Of a stretch of 64,000 bases of DNA, positions 44,473-55,850 are shown piece by piece. Source of the stretch: Nectonema munidae (lineage: Eukaryota > Nematomorpha > Nectonematoida > Nectonematidae); assembly GCA_030549495.1 (NCBI GenBank), contig JAUIRK010001060.1:1-64000 (forward strand), in the 5' to 3' direction. Position 1 is the stretch's first letter. Each line of letters begins with the position of its first letter. The translations under genes were made by a program, and so were the position numbers. The notes beneath the pieces were generated by a model. It was not told the origin of the DNA. It did no database searches and saw only the letters and a list, made by a program, of their open reading frames with translations.

Positions 44473-46610
44473 GATTTAAATCAAGGATCCCAAAGTGGTC
44501 CTTGTAAAAATGGCTAGAAGTCAGTTAAAGGCTGAAGCAAAGAATCCAAAAACATCATCTTTCCTCATTAGTTGATTTTAATTTCCCTAACTAATAATGC
44601 GATTCTATTCAAAAAGTTTACTGCACAACAATCCAATCCTCAATAAGCGTCACTAGCACGACTTACAAAATTATTACATTCATTATTATTATTTCCAGTT
44701 TGTTCAATTTATCACTATTTTTGTATAATCAGAAAGATAAAATAAAAGCTTTGCTATTGCAAAAATAAACATGTATTGATATTAATATTTTTTCGGAAGA
44801 ATGTACATTTCAACTTCAGCATATAGAGAAGGAAATTTTAAAATTATGTTATTTAAATCTAAATTTACATACCTCGTTTATCTCTACTGTCTAAAAAGTA
44901 ATAATGAATGGTGTATAACATAAAAATTCAATAATGAGATTCGATAAGTACTACTAATAATGAAGAATATTCAAACGAATAAATTGGCTCTAGTTCTTCT
45001 TCTATCCAAGCATATTCTAGTTCTTCTTCTATCCAAGCCTGGTATCAATGAATTATAACTAGGGAAACAACACTTTTCACGTCAATAGTTTTTTTCCATA
45101 AAATGTAGATACGTTGGTAGAAACATTTCGTTTTCATACAATGGGTTAAAAAATATGTCCAAGTTATTAAATAAAAAAGTCAACTTTTTTAAAGAAAATT
45201 TTCGTACAAATTCTATAAGAAATAAGGAGTTCATTTTAATAGTTTAAAAGTCTTAATGCTCTCGCAAGACCACGGGAGACAACAAAATATCAAAAAAAGT
45301 ATATGAAACATCCTAAATATGCGTATAGTTTTGCCAATTTATTATTATATTTCTTTCCTACAAAATCAATGAAATTTAAAAATCCTACTTCAAGTCAAAA
45401 ATATAAATGAAATTTCGCACCCCAAAAATTATATACAAATTTCATAGAACTTGAATCACATAAGTCAGTTATATCATTTAGAAATTTACCACAATATATA
45501 TATTGGACTCCTAAGCGCGTTGTGAAAAAGTAATCACATTCGACCAATCTATTTTTTAAGTTGCACTAGCACAAACCACGCTGAAAAATAGCGATGGCGG
45601 ATTCTATCTCATTTCACTTCCTAAAGCGTCTTTAAAAAAAATTATAATATCGTCTTTATTTAAAAGAATTTAGAGCAGATCCTTTGCACTATAATCTCCT
45701 TAGAATTGAAGAACATTTTTTGTTCTACAAAAAGTGAGGGCTTAAAAGCCTACAAATAAGTGAAGGCTTCAAAATCCAACCTGTGTTTTTTCCATCTACT
45801 ACGATCATAACTCCGATTCTAAACGTTGACACTTTTTATTTCCTATAAGCCAGATATCAAATTAGATGAAACATGTAGAGATAAAAAAATTGCAATTTGA
45901 AATTTGTGCAATGAAACAAGGTAAAAAATGGATTTATCAACACAAACAAGAGAAATTTAATATCATTTCACTTCTGCTTTAACATTTTAGAAAAAAATGT
46001 GTATAAGAGAAAGAGTAACACGGAGGGTTCTAATTTCTGATTTAATTCTGAATTAAATCTCATCTATAATATAATCATACTTGGGTAATTTAAAAATATG
46101 ACATTCACATTCATTGATGTTTTCTCTCTTTTCCGCTCAGAATAATGAAGTCTCCTCTCTCTTTCTATCTCACTTCTTCTTCCAGTGTTCTCTAAATGCT
46201 TGCAATACAAGTAACATATAAAAAATAAAAGTACGCTATTTTCATAAAGGTTAATATGTACTCAATCTAACTTGCAAAATGTCAATACACACAACACAGA
46301 ATTCATCTCCGTTATAATAATAATAATAATAATAAAACACGCATCCAATCATCTCTGAAAAAAGTTTCAAAGTTTAGTTTTGATGATCATTTTATAATTA
46401 TCCAAATTCCACTAAGAAAACCTCAAAAATTTCTTCCATTATAATAATCATACATACAATTGCCCTTCTTGAATTCTAAAAAGTCTTTTTTATATTCGCT
46501 TTCATGCTATCACATGATAGGATGCAGAACTTATCATCTTTTTTCTGATGAGTATTTTATCAATTTTATGAATGCAAACCACCACTAACCAATATTTCAT
46601 TTTTGTTAGT
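44473..46610. other. AT-rich DNA with small repeats
   Basis: A 27-bp direct duplication (CTAGTTCTTCTTCTATCCAA plus GCATATT) spans about 45000-45041. An (ATA)n microsatellite lies at 46312-46336. No gene is recognised, and the upstream exons of the metalloprotease were looked for here but not found. Confidence 0.4.
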
Positions 46611-46621
46611 GTTTAACCCAT

Positions 46622-46760
46622 TTAACCCATTTACGACCAATGTTCCTATTTTGGAACATAAGTAATTTCATCTTCGTCTGCTTTTTTCAATGACTTTGAA
46701 TATAAATCGTGTGCGTTTTTTTTAGATATCGTCTGCTTTGCTTGGTCTTAAATGGGTTAA
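46622..46760 (+). mobile_element. TTAA MITE, copy 3a
   Basis: The element starts TTAACCCATTTACGACC and ends GGTCTTAAATGGGTTAA, so the terminal inverted repeats are 17 bp with one mismatch and include TTAA at both edges. The interior carries CATCTTCGTCTGC and AGATATCGTCTGC, words shared with the copies at 1027 and 28467. It is 139 bp long and non-coding. Confidence 0.75.
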
Positions 46761-46881
46761 GGCTAAGCAAAACAGACGATATCTAAAAAAACGCAGACGA
46801 TTTATATTCAAAGTCATTGAAAAAAGCAGACGAAGATGAAATTACTTATGTTCCAAAATAGGAACATTGGCCGTAAATGGG
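46757..46881 (-). mobile_element. TTAA MITE, copy 3b, inverted and sharing the central TTAA
   Basis: From the TTAA at 46757-46760 this second copy runs in the opposite direction and ends GGCCGTAAATGGG with no TTAA at the right edge. With copy 3a it forms a nearly perfect 260-bp hairpin; long stretches (TTGAATATAAATCGT / ACGATTTATATTCAA type) are exact reverse complements. Confidence 0.7.
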
Positions 46882-46889
46882 AGAATATT

Positions 46890-47345
46890 CAACACAAAAG
46901 TAAAAACAAATTTTCAAAATTTGGAAGAACTCATAACTTGAAAGTTTTAAATGAAAAATTGCTCTAAGTTGGAAATTACGATCTTTCAAATTTCTGATAA
47001 AACACTCAACATATAACGAAGAAAAATTATGAATAATTATAATTTGTAATTTAAAAAAGACTCAAAACATTTATAATTTGAATATTCTAAAATATAAAAA
47101 TTGGAATTTGATTCAAAAAATATTAATACCTCTTTTTTCCCTTTTTTCTTAAATAAAATAATTTTGTATAACATGACAAATTTGAAAAATAAAATAAAAA
47201 CAGAAATTTGTTTTAAATTTTGATGTCAGATTTTAGTCAGTTGACTATCACTAAACCGGAACAATCTAAAATTGTTAAATATAATTTTATATATAAAATA
47301 TAAAATTTAATTTATATAAATTTATATTTTATAGTTATATAATTA
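46890..47345. other. AT-rich DNA, no feature seen
   Basis: No gene or repeat boundary is recognised here. Confidence 0.35.
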
Positions 47346-47354
47346 AATATTTAA

Positions 47355-47640
47355 ATTGCGCGGAAGTGAAGGTGTCGTACTGTCCGTTGGTGATCTTGTG
47401 AAGGAACAAGCAAAACTGTTTCATAACAAGAACTAGGACTTGAATGAGTGCGATTACACTGAAGGTTGGTTTCAACGTTTCAAAGCTCGACATGGCCTAC
47501 AATTCCGATTAGTGTGTGGTGAAAAAAGATCCGCTGATAAGGAAGCTGCTACAAAATTTATTACCGAGTTTGGCAAGCTTGTCACTGATGAACATTTAAG
47601 TCCAGATCAGGAGTTTGATAGAGAAAGTTTTATAAAAATT
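47355..47640 (+). pseudogene. Tigger transposase fragment (TIGD1-like)
   Basis: The plus strand gives GSEGVVLSVGDLVKEQAKLF, then CDYTEGWFQRFKARHGLQFR, VCGEKRSADKEAATKFITEF and GKLVTDEHLSPDQ. This is the CENP-B HTH region and linker of Tigger-type transposases, stopping just before the 'YNADET' box. One stop lies in HNKN*DLNE. No terminal repeats remain; this is an isolated fragment of about 95 codons. Confidence 0.75.
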
Positions 47641-47661
47641 TTTTATTATATATATTATTGA

Positions 47662-49050
47662 TATTGAAATCACGAGGTAATTGGTTGATTAAAATAAAAT
47701 TAAAGCTCACCCTTTTTCTCCTCTAAAATATTAATATATATAGAAGATTAATTTAAGAAATCTAAGAATTCACATGCACTATTGTATAGCCATCTCTAAA
47801 AGTCATGTCATATATAAATGGAATAAGTTAAGTGAAAAGTGAAAATAAAAATTTACAAATTACATTATTTAAAAATGCGAGGCATTTAATCCGCAATTTC
47901 AGATAACAAGTCTCAATTTCGAGTCTTATTTTAGAATCTTCATTAATTTTTGATGTTTCAAATATGTTTAGATTCTTTAATCTCTTTGAATAACAATTTT
48001 GATTAATTATTTAGTTTTAACCAATCAAATTACGTGAGAAATGAACTAATTATTTTGAAAATTACTTAAAATTTTCATTTACATAAATTTTATGTCACTA
48101 TCTTCGGAACCCTCAAAAGGAAGAAGACATCTAACAACTTAATTAATTGCATATTACTTCCATTTAGGATAAAATTTGCTCCATGCATGATTTGATATAA
48201 TAATAAAGGGGAGACAATGGTGTAAAGATCATTGAGATTTTAAATATTTATTCAATTACATATTACTACAGTATAGCTAGACTTTCCAGTGTATTTAATA
48301 GGAAGACAACTTGGTAAAAATTAATCTACCTATAGACGATCATTCTAAAACATCATTTTTCAAAGTTTAAATTTATAATAATTAAATTTAATAAATAATA
48401 ATTGATAAAAATAACTATCTTTACACAAATTTTCACATAACCTTTGAACATTTATATCAGTTGGACGATAAGATTTGAATTTTGGACATCAACTCTCATC
48501 TAAAATATAACAAGTAATTTTAATTCAGACAAATTTTTTAATTTAAACAAAACACAACCTAATTTAAATCACAATTTTTTACAATTATAAAAACAATAAT
48601 TGAATAAATTAAAAAACCATTTATACAAGTTTATAATTAGAATAATAGAAGTATATAAAAGATTATAGGGTTTTAATTTAAATTTGAATTTTTTAATAAA
48701 TCATATATATTTACAAAAATGGATATAGAAATCCAAATTTATTTAGTTCTCGAATTTGAATACTTTAGTTACATCCATTCTTTCAAATTTTAGGTAAAAT
48801 TTTATTTCTCCAACAAAATCAAAATTTGTATAAGTAATATATATTTGATTTTTAAATTTTATTTGAGGATATTTAGAAAGTACAGTTTTTTGAAAGATTT
48901 TTTAAAATTTAAAACATACTAAGATGTGTTTATCACCATATATTTTGTTTGTAAATAATTTTTAGATATAATTATTTAGTTTTTTTGATTACCTTCTTTT
49001 TCTTCGGTACCTAGAAATATTATAAAAAAAATAATATAGAATTTTTTTTA
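47662..49050. other. AT-rich DNA, no feature seen
   Basis: I see extremely A/T-rich sequence without open frames, repeats or RNA-like structure that I can support. Confidence 0.4.
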
Positions 49051-49057
49051 TATATAT

Positions 49058-49165
49058 ATCGTTGTCTCCCGTTACTTTTAGAATAGAAAGTTAAGCCTGG
49101 TCTCTCTTATCATTTTTATCAAATCATGCATATACGAAACGGGAGTCAACGATATATATATATAT
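49058..49165 (+). repeat. short copy of the 49449-type repeat, itself palindromic at the ends
   Basis: ATCGTTGTCTCCCGTTAC on the left is inverted as AACGGGAGTCAACGAT on the right. The core (AAGTTAAGCCTGGTCTCTCT, ATCAAATCATGCATATACG) resembles the middle of the repeat at 49449-49675. Confidence 0.5.
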
Positions 49166-49448
49166 AAATTGTTTTCTTCCCACAGATAGATCTTTATAGT
49201 ATTCTATTAAACATACGTTTTTTGGAGATGAGGAAGACAAAAATAAGCTTATTTTGGAGTAATTAATAAAGTTTAAAATTTGGACTAATTTGAACTTACT
49301 TTAGTTATATTAAATCCTTTTTCAACCTCCATCCCCCTATTGTCAAGCTTTGACAAGTTTTAGCTAAATTGCCCCATAGCGCTCTCTCAAAGTTGACATC
49401 ATAACAAATCAGTCAATGTAGTAAAAGATATAAATTTGGACTTTTAGG

Positions 49449-49675
49449 GTATAACTTTTGTAGCATCGTCTCTACGAATGAGGTATATCAAATGTTACAT
49501 CTACCAAAATATGAACAGAAAGCTGAACCTCGTCTCCCTAATCATTTGTATCAAAGCATGCAGATAGCAAACTATGGAATAGAAACCACCGTAGTATACA
49601 GGGTCGGAATTACAAACAAGTTGTCTTGTTCAATCTTACAGGTTATGAGATATATATATTAGTTAGTAGTTTGTT
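49449..49675 (+). repeat. ~230-bp repeat, left member of an inverted pair
   Basis: It contains TAACTTTTGTAGCATCGTCT, GAATGAGGTATATCAA, CAAAGCATGCAGATAG, GAATAGAAACCACCGTAGTA and ACAGGTTATGAGATATATAT. It matches 52700-52948 in reverse complement over nearly all its length with scattered differences. Confidence 0.7.
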
Positions 49676-50029
49676 TCATTAAAATTTTTGTACATATGAC
49701 ATATAGTAGTGAAAAAAAATATGCACAGAAAATTAATAGTTTCTGAGGTTTCCGACCCTACAGGAAGATTATCTTCATTATCGTGAGCATCAGAAAGATT
49801 TGAAGATTTGGAAGAAGGGGAAAGATTTAGGAAAAAAAATCAACAAAAGGTTTCAGTGATTAATTAACCGAAAAAAATTAAGTAGCAATGAAATAAAAAT
49901 GGGGTTGTAGAAAATTTAAAAGTAAAAAAAAATCAAAATATAACAGCATGATATGAGAGCGAGACTTAGGTATTTAGAGTGAAGAAAAAGATTCTATCAG
50001 TTCATGTAAGTATTAATGAAGTATATAAT

Positions 50030-50250
50030 AGTGTTAAGTACGGTTTATTTTACAAGTAACAGATTTTTTGAACAAATAGTAGCTAACAAAGTCGAAATTA
50101 TTGTTCAAGCAGTTCATTGAATTTACTGTTCTGTAAATAAGTGACATAAAGTGTGGATGGAGATTTAATTCTAAAAAATGTAACAGATGTTTTGATCTGG
50201 TATCGTAAGGATGATGTTTTTCATTTGTAATAAGGGTTAGGGCATGGGCA
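50030..50250 (-). pseudogene. LINE C-terminal scrap
   Basis: The minus strand reads KHHPYDTRSKHLLHFLELN, then YRTVNSMNCLNN and FKKSVTCKINRT. The H/Y-xYDTRSK motif followed by a WN/xxLP-like stretch is characteristic of the C-terminus of CR1/Jockey-type reverse transcriptases. The fragment is short, and no tail was identified. Confidence 0.4.
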
Positions 50251-50256
50251 TTGGCT

Positions 50257-50278
50257 GGGGGGGGGGGGGGGGGGGGGG
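50257..50278 (+). repeat. poly-G run (22 G)
   Basis: The run is followed by TCAAATGGGTCAGTTGACCC and a shorter C run, a G/C-rich hairpin that probably marks the left terminus of the hAT-like relic that follows. The length is likely to be unreliable in an assembly. Confidence 0.75.
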
Positions 50279-50403
50279 TCAAATGGGTCAGTTGACCCCC
50301 CCTTCTCCTAGAAATTCCAGAAACAGGTTGCTCTAATTTTGCATTGCATGCTTGCTGAATAATTTTGATTTGTTCTTAATACAAAATAACTTTTTTTCTT
50401 CTT

Positions 50404-51205
50404 TAGGATGGATATCAGGAAGTTCTTGATAAAGAGAGAATTAGAAGAGGACGCCTTTTCAAATAACGAAAAGACTAAAAAGTCAGATATATGAGAACTG
50501 AAGTTAATGAAGAACAAAAAAGTACAAGCTCCTCTGCCTCCATACCAGTTTCAGAAGCAGCCATTACTGAACTTGATATTGGGTTGTTTATAAATTTGTC
50601 CAGAATGTTAACAGATGATGTAAAATAAAATCTTCTTGTACCTCCAGAAAATTATGATTTCAAAAAGGAGGCAAAAGTGCCTCGTAGTTTCCGTAGAAAG
50701 GAGCATTTTGCAAGTATTGTACAATCTTTCCACGACCTCTTTCTCGTGGGTCACAAGGAGCTTTTATCGTCACACCTGGTACAAAGTATAATGACTTTCA
50801 TGAATGTGCAAAGAACGATATATCAAGTAAGTGGCACAAAGATGCCCTAATGTGGATGTAGCAAACTTTGTGGGTATCAGAAACAAACCAGAAAAGAGCA
50901 TTTTTTGTCAGCCTGACAGTGCTATGAAACGAGGTATAGAGGAAAATCGAAAAAAGTTGTTTCCCATGCTCTCAACCATTTTATTCTGCGCTACACATGA
51001 CATATTTTTGCGTGGCAAAAAACACAACTGGAAAGCTATAAAGTCTCTATAAGTTCCGCATTGAAGCGGGGGATAAGACGCTTCAAAATCATTTAGAAAG
51101 CTCTTCAGTTGATCGCTATACTTCTGCCCGTGTGGAAAATGAACTTATCAACTTGTGTGCAGAAATTATAAGGGAGGATGTAGTTTATGTGATCAAAACT
51201 TCACC
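50404..51205 (+). pseudogene. hAT-like (ZMYM1/DUF4371 type) transposase relic, 5' half
   Basis: From ATG at 50408 the plus strand gives MDIRKFLIKRELEEDAFSNN, a serine-rich stretch, ELDIGLFINLSRMLTDDVK, KVPRSFRRKEHFASIVQSF, TPGTKYNDFHECAKNDISSK, WHKDALM and IEENRKKLFPMLSTILFCAT. It then gives YKFRIEAGDKTLQNHLESSS and RVENELINLCAEIIRED. This is the order seen in ZMYM1/DUF4371 hAT-derived proteins (TTF-type zinc finger region, then the DUF4371 catalytic start). Multiple shifts and stops are present. It stops abruptly at about 51205, where Tigger sequence begins, so the 3' half with the hAT C-terminal dimerisation region is gone. Confidence 0.75.
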
Positions 51206-52446
51206 GGTGATGAGCCTGCAACTAAAGCATCTGTGGGAAAATTTGATAAATTGATTGAAGATGAGGAATATTTGCCAGAGCAAATTTTTAATGTAGATGA
51301 AACAGCTTTGTTTTGGAAGAAAATTCACAAAATTCACAAGAAAGAAAGATTCACTTTATTGTTTAGTGGAAACATTGCAGGACACAAATTAAAACCTTTT
51401 CTTATTGGACTTTCAGAAAATCCACGTTCACTAAAAAACGTGAATAAGCATACCCTCCCTATTTATTATCGAAGTAAGCAAGAAGGGTGGATGACACGCG
51501 CACTGTTTGAAGATTGGTATAATAACTATTTTGTCCCATAAGTGCGTCAATATTTAAGTGATAAAGGCATTCCTTTTAAAATTTTATTGGTGCTTGACAA
51601 TATGCGCCTGTCCTACTTACTTGGATGATATTTATTCAAATATAAAAGTTGTGTTTTTCCTGCTAATACTTTCAACCTATGTACCAAGGAGTGATTAGGC
51701 ACACTATTTGCGCATTTCTTTTGATCAGGCTATCGAAGCTATGGATGCAAACCCTGGCTTGACTTTGCGTGATTATTGGAAATCATACAATATTTATCAC
51801 TGCATCAAACATGTTGCTAAAGCTTGGGATTTTGTTACAGAAAAATGTATGCACGGAGTATGGAAACATTGCGCTTTTTTTCAAGATTTTGTTAGTTTTG
51901 ATAACGAGGAAAAATTAAGTAATGTACGAGAAAAAGTTGTTCGTTTGGCAACTCAGGTGTGATAAAGAAGAAATTGAAGAACTAATAACTGAAGAATATG
52001 GGCAGTTAACAAAGCAAGAACTCCTAGAAATAGAAGGAATAAAAGCTGGAAAAGAAGAAATATCCGAAAAAAAGTTCACTGTAAAGGCGTTATCCGAGGT
52101 CATGACTATAATGAAGGCTATGCTATAAAAACTTGAAAGCATGGAACCAAATGTTGAACCGTTTGCCCGAATAGAAAGAACTATGCAAGAAACAATGAGG
52201 CCGTACAGAAGAGAAGAAAAAACATATGATACAAACTAAATTGAACAAGTTTATAAAGAAAACCCCAAGTCTGCCTCACCCAGCATCGATGCCTCTATTC
52301 CTTCTGCATCCCACAACGCTCCTATCCCCTTCTATTGTGAAGCCCTTCACCCTCTTGCTATGCCACATTCACTGTCTGATCTTTCTCTCGATTGTACGCA
52401 TCAAGAAATTGTGGATAACATACAACCAGACACCAGTGAACTTTAA
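51199..52446 (+). pseudogene. Tigger (TIGD1-like) transposase relic, 3' two thirds
   Basis: It opens at GDEPATKASVGKFDKLIEDE and continues PEQIFNVDETALFWKK (first acid), HKLKPFLIGLSENPRSLKNV, EGWMTRALFEDWYNNYFV and ILLVLDN (second acid, followed by loss of the usual PxH). It then gives FRISFDQAIEAMDANPGL-like sequence, TLRDYWKSYNIYHCIKHVAK, AWDFVTEKCMHGVWK, an acidic EEIEELITEEYGQLTKQELL segment and a Pro/Ser-rich tail ending TSEL at 52446. The 'QPLDQG' third-acid region is degraded (near 51670-51705). The N-terminal HTH half is absent at the junction with the hAT relic. Dead copy. Confidence 0.8.
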
Positions 52447-52699
52447 ATTTTGGTTTCCTTTTACAAGAGTATTTATTTAAATTTATTAAACTTTTTTTTT
52501 TTTATAAAATTGATAATTAAACAATAAAGAGCTTTTATATAAAAAAAATTAAAATAGAAAAGGTTACTTGAAAATGCAATAGATATATAGAAATATATAT
52601 AGTGCTTCATTTGTATCTTGTCAAAAACTTACTTTAAGTTACCAGGATGAGAAGCCATATAACAAAAGTGAAAAAAAGGTATACGGCAAAAAAAACAAA

Positions 52700-52948
52700 G
52701 GAAAGAAAAATGAGTAAATGTATATATAAATATATATCTCATAACCTGTAGGGTTGGAGGCGGGTAAACACCCTGATTGTTTACCTCCAACATGTATACT
52801 GCGATGGTTTCTATTCCTTAGTAAGCCATGTGCATGCTTTGGTACAAATTAATACGGAGACAAGGTTCAACTTTCGATTCATATTTTGCTAGATATAAGA
52901 CTTGATATACCTCATTCGGGGAGACGATGTTACAAAAGTTATTACCTA
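52700..52948 (-). repeat. ~240-bp repeat, right member of the inverted pair
   Basis: The reverse complement carries TAACTTTTGTAACATCGTCT, GAATGAGGTATATCAA, CAAAGCATGCACATGG, GAATAGAAACCATCGCAGTA and ACAGGTTATGAGATATATAT, matching 49449-49675. It includes an extra small hairpin (GGAGGTAAACAATCAGGGTG against TTTACCCGCCTCC). Confidence 0.7.
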
Positions 52949-53281
52949 TATTTTTCAATTTGCACGATTTTAAATAACACATTTCTCATATATGTGTCAT
53001 TGACATGGTATATCAATCGTGTGGCAAAACAACAAGAGAAAGCATTGAGAGACGAAGAAAAGTAACACATACCAAATTTGGTTATATCAATCACTATATA
53101 ACAAGCAAATTTAAAATGGACTGATCGATTTATAATACTTACTATATTTTACAGATATCGATTCGCTAGAATATTTAAAAATTGATTCCAATAAAATTCT
53201 TATTCCCTCGCTATATCATTTAATGAAGTGTTGAACTTTAGATAAAAAAAAAGTAAGAAGGAAACATGATCAAGATTTTAC

Positions 53282-53490
53282 CCGCGCACATGTTTTTGCA
53301 GTTTTTCTGAACGTTTTCATCCGAACTGCAGTAGGATTCATAACCTGAGCACCAAGCAAGATCTTTAAATAAGTTGAAATTTTTAAAAAATTGTATAAAA
53401 AAAATGGAAAGAAAATTTACCGGATTTAACGGCTAAAAATATAATAAATGGTATAAGCTGTATATAGCAATGAATTTCGTGATTTCCCAA
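53282..53490 (-). CDS. ShK-like cysteine-rich secreted peptide, copy A (two exons)
   Basis: Exon-like blocks lie at 53490-53421 and 53362-53282 on the minus strand, with a GT/AG intron of 58 bp and matching phase. The first encodes a hydrophobic stretch (CYIQLIPFIIFLAVKS), a likely signal peptide. The second starts with D completing the split codon, then LAWCSGYESYCSSDENVQKN followed by CKNMCAGK. The cysteine spacing C-x6-C-x8-C-x3-C with V-x-K-N-C resembles most of a ShKT domain; a final cysteine would have to come from a further exon after the GTAAAA donor, not found. No ATG is seen for the first block, so a short upstream exon is implied. ShKT domains occur in metazoan secreted proteins and in K+-channel-blocking peptides; function here is unknown. 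Confidence 0.5.
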
Positions 53491-53884
53491 TCAATATTAT
53501 ACGATCCCCGTATAAATTATATGAGAAAACACAAGGATTTATTGTGATTTAGGAATTTTTGTACTTATGTTCTTAAAATATTTTTTATTTATACAAGAAA
53601 GGTTGAGAATAATACTCTATATCATAAATAAAAAAAAATATGAATTTTTTTTGCAAAACTTATATTTTTTTATAAAAATATGTAATGAGCTTCGATACCC
53701 GTTCGTTTTTTATTCATGGATCATTTATTCTGTAACAATAATGGTGTGTGGTCTTTGTAATTTGTTAAATAAACACTGTAATGTATACCACATATTTGTC
53801 TATTGCTATGCGTTTAGCATTTTTATTTTAAATCATTCTTACTTGAGTTTCTACTCACACATTGCCCTATAAATTTACACCCAA

Positions 53885-54015
53885 TTGAAGCGTAATCGAC
53901 ACGATCGTTTGAAACGGAGCTTAATGACGCCAATCTAGACCAGGCAGTCTATCTGTGGTTCGAGAAGCATTGTGAAGCAAACATTCCAATATATAAAAGC
54001 ACTTTTCTGGTTTGA
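53885..54015 (+). pseudogene. possible CENP-B-type HTH scrap
   Basis: The plus strand reads RSFETELNDANLDQAVYLWF, then EKHCEANIPI, before a stop. The 'LDQAVYLWFxxxxxxxIPI' spacing resembles the CENP-B HTH of pogo/Tigger transposases. A matching copy lies in unit B (59895-60025). The resemblance is short and could be chance. Confidence 0.35.
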
Positions 54016-54359
54016 AGGACAATCAGTGAACAGTATTAAAATTCTGGAGTTCGGTCAGTATCATCATATGCTCATAAGCAACACCACACACCAAGAATAA
54101 ACAAGACAAGACTGCCAGTTTTTTCATTCCTTTTATTCTTTATTTTTATCAATAAAATATACATGAATGAACAATAGAAAGAATTCGTTCTTTTGTATAT
54201 GAATAGGTGTGAAAGTACTATTGGCTGATTTTTACTTTATTCACTCACAATAGGGAACTTTTTTATGTCCCCCAATTGTTAGTTATAATGAGGTTGTCAG
54301 AAATGTTGCGTATACATAGTAGTACCTTTCATAAATCATTGTAGGATATTAATCAACAC

Positions 54360-55300
54360 ATTAGAAATGGAAATAAATATATTTATTTGGTTGTACATTA
54401 TATTTATATATAAAACTCAAATTAAACATGTGTTTATCCACTATAACTTAATACAGTATCTTCTTTTATATTATTATTACAATTATAAATTACCTTCATC
54501 TTCTACAGTTACTAAAAATATTATATTAGAAATGTTAAAAAAAAAATCATTGTTCTTCAGAATAAAATATTCAAAAAATAAATATTGTGTAGATTGTCTA
54601 ACTGATTTGGTAAGAGATATACATAGCAATAGAAATCATAAACTTTAGCTATCTCTTGAAGTAAAAAATTTACTACAACAGAAAATTTAAAACAAAGTTA
54701 CTATATAAAATTGGAAGAAATTTTAATGGAAAGAATGTATAAGTTTTCTTGATAATATAAGAGATATCAGGCTTATGATTGGTTAATTTTAACGCAAAAT
54801 GTTAATATTTTTCTATATCTAACTGGTTACATTTTTCGAAAGGCTTAGGCTAATTTCTAACTAGTATGTGTAAATACCAGAAAGAAAGGTAGACATTTTT
54901 ATACAAAAACACACAAAATGCTCTTTGAATACAATTTAATGGTAATACGCTTTACGTTATTAGTATAAAAAATTTTCCTCCATAAATATCTTTATAAAAC
55001 ATACAATTATTTGTCCACACAATAGGTAAGGACATGTTTGAAATGATGAAATAGCCACTTCTAGATGACAGAATCATAAAATTTTGCATTTTTTTTTAAC
55101 CCAATCAAAATATATTAGTTAGTGCTAGAATATTACAATTAGTTCCATGATGTTTTTTTTAAGAACGACTAGCACTTTACTTAATAAATTGGTTTATCCC
55201 AAAATTATAGGCGCAAGTGTGCATCAAACTAAAAATTTATAGTAAATTGAATTTAAATAATTTTAGTTAAAAATTATTTTAAAACTCATTTTTTTCTATT
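54360..55300. other. AT-rich part of unit A with a low-complexity frame
   Basis: An open + frame at 54367-54648 (Tyr/Ile/Lys-rich) is repeated in unit B at 60369-60626, but the amino acid bias and flanking stops suggest it is fortuitous. No other feature is recognised. Confidence 0.35.
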
Positions 55301-55309
55301 TCAAATTTC

Positions 55310-55850
55310 TCCTCTCTGCAGATGACATCTGTGTATATTTAAAATCAAGAGTGGTCAAACGTTTGCTTTAGATACTTTAAACAAAGAATTTGGTTCAATT
55401 TATGAATGGTCTAATATCAACAACTTTATTTTAAAAGAACAGAAATCACAATCTATGATAATTTCTATAAAAAAAATTATAGTTTTTTTGAAATATTCTG
55501 GAATAAATGAAGTAAAATAAGTATTAATGTGCTTGGGATAATATTCAACAATAAATTAAATTTCATATGAATATTCATAAACTTGCTCTCAATTTAAATC
55601 AAGTTATCGGTATTCTGTTCCAAACTAAAAACAGTTTACCTTTAAATGTTAAACTTCTGATACACAAACAATTGTTTATATTTTCCAAAAGGCGTTTTGA
55701 GAGTCATATTTAATTTGAAGAAAATAGATCATACTAGAGCAATATTTTATCAAAATGATTTGTTAAAAATAGTAGATATTTCTAAACAAAGAATTACGGT
55801 TTTTCTCTTTAAAAACTTTAGTGGTATTTGAACAATGACTTTGGGTCATT
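55310..55850 (+). pseudogene. LINE reverse transcriptase relic in unit A
   Basis: Segments read, with shifts, SADDICVYLKS (an F/YADD box with S at its first place), LNKEFGSIYEWSNINNFILK, LGIIFNNKLNF and NIHKLALNLNQVIGILFQTK, then NSLPLNVKLLIHKQLFIFSK. This order (ADD box, helix, LG-x-x-D/N-x-x-LNF, then the thumb helix) is that of CR1/Jockey-like RTs. Unit B carries the same relic at 61300-61740 but without the first ~85 bp including the ADD box. Confidence 0.55.

Noticed and set aside
54367-54648. 93-codon protein-coding gene, repeated in unit B
   Set aside because: Extreme Tyr/Ile/Lys bias, no domain, no splice or UTR context; its repetition follows from the large duplication.
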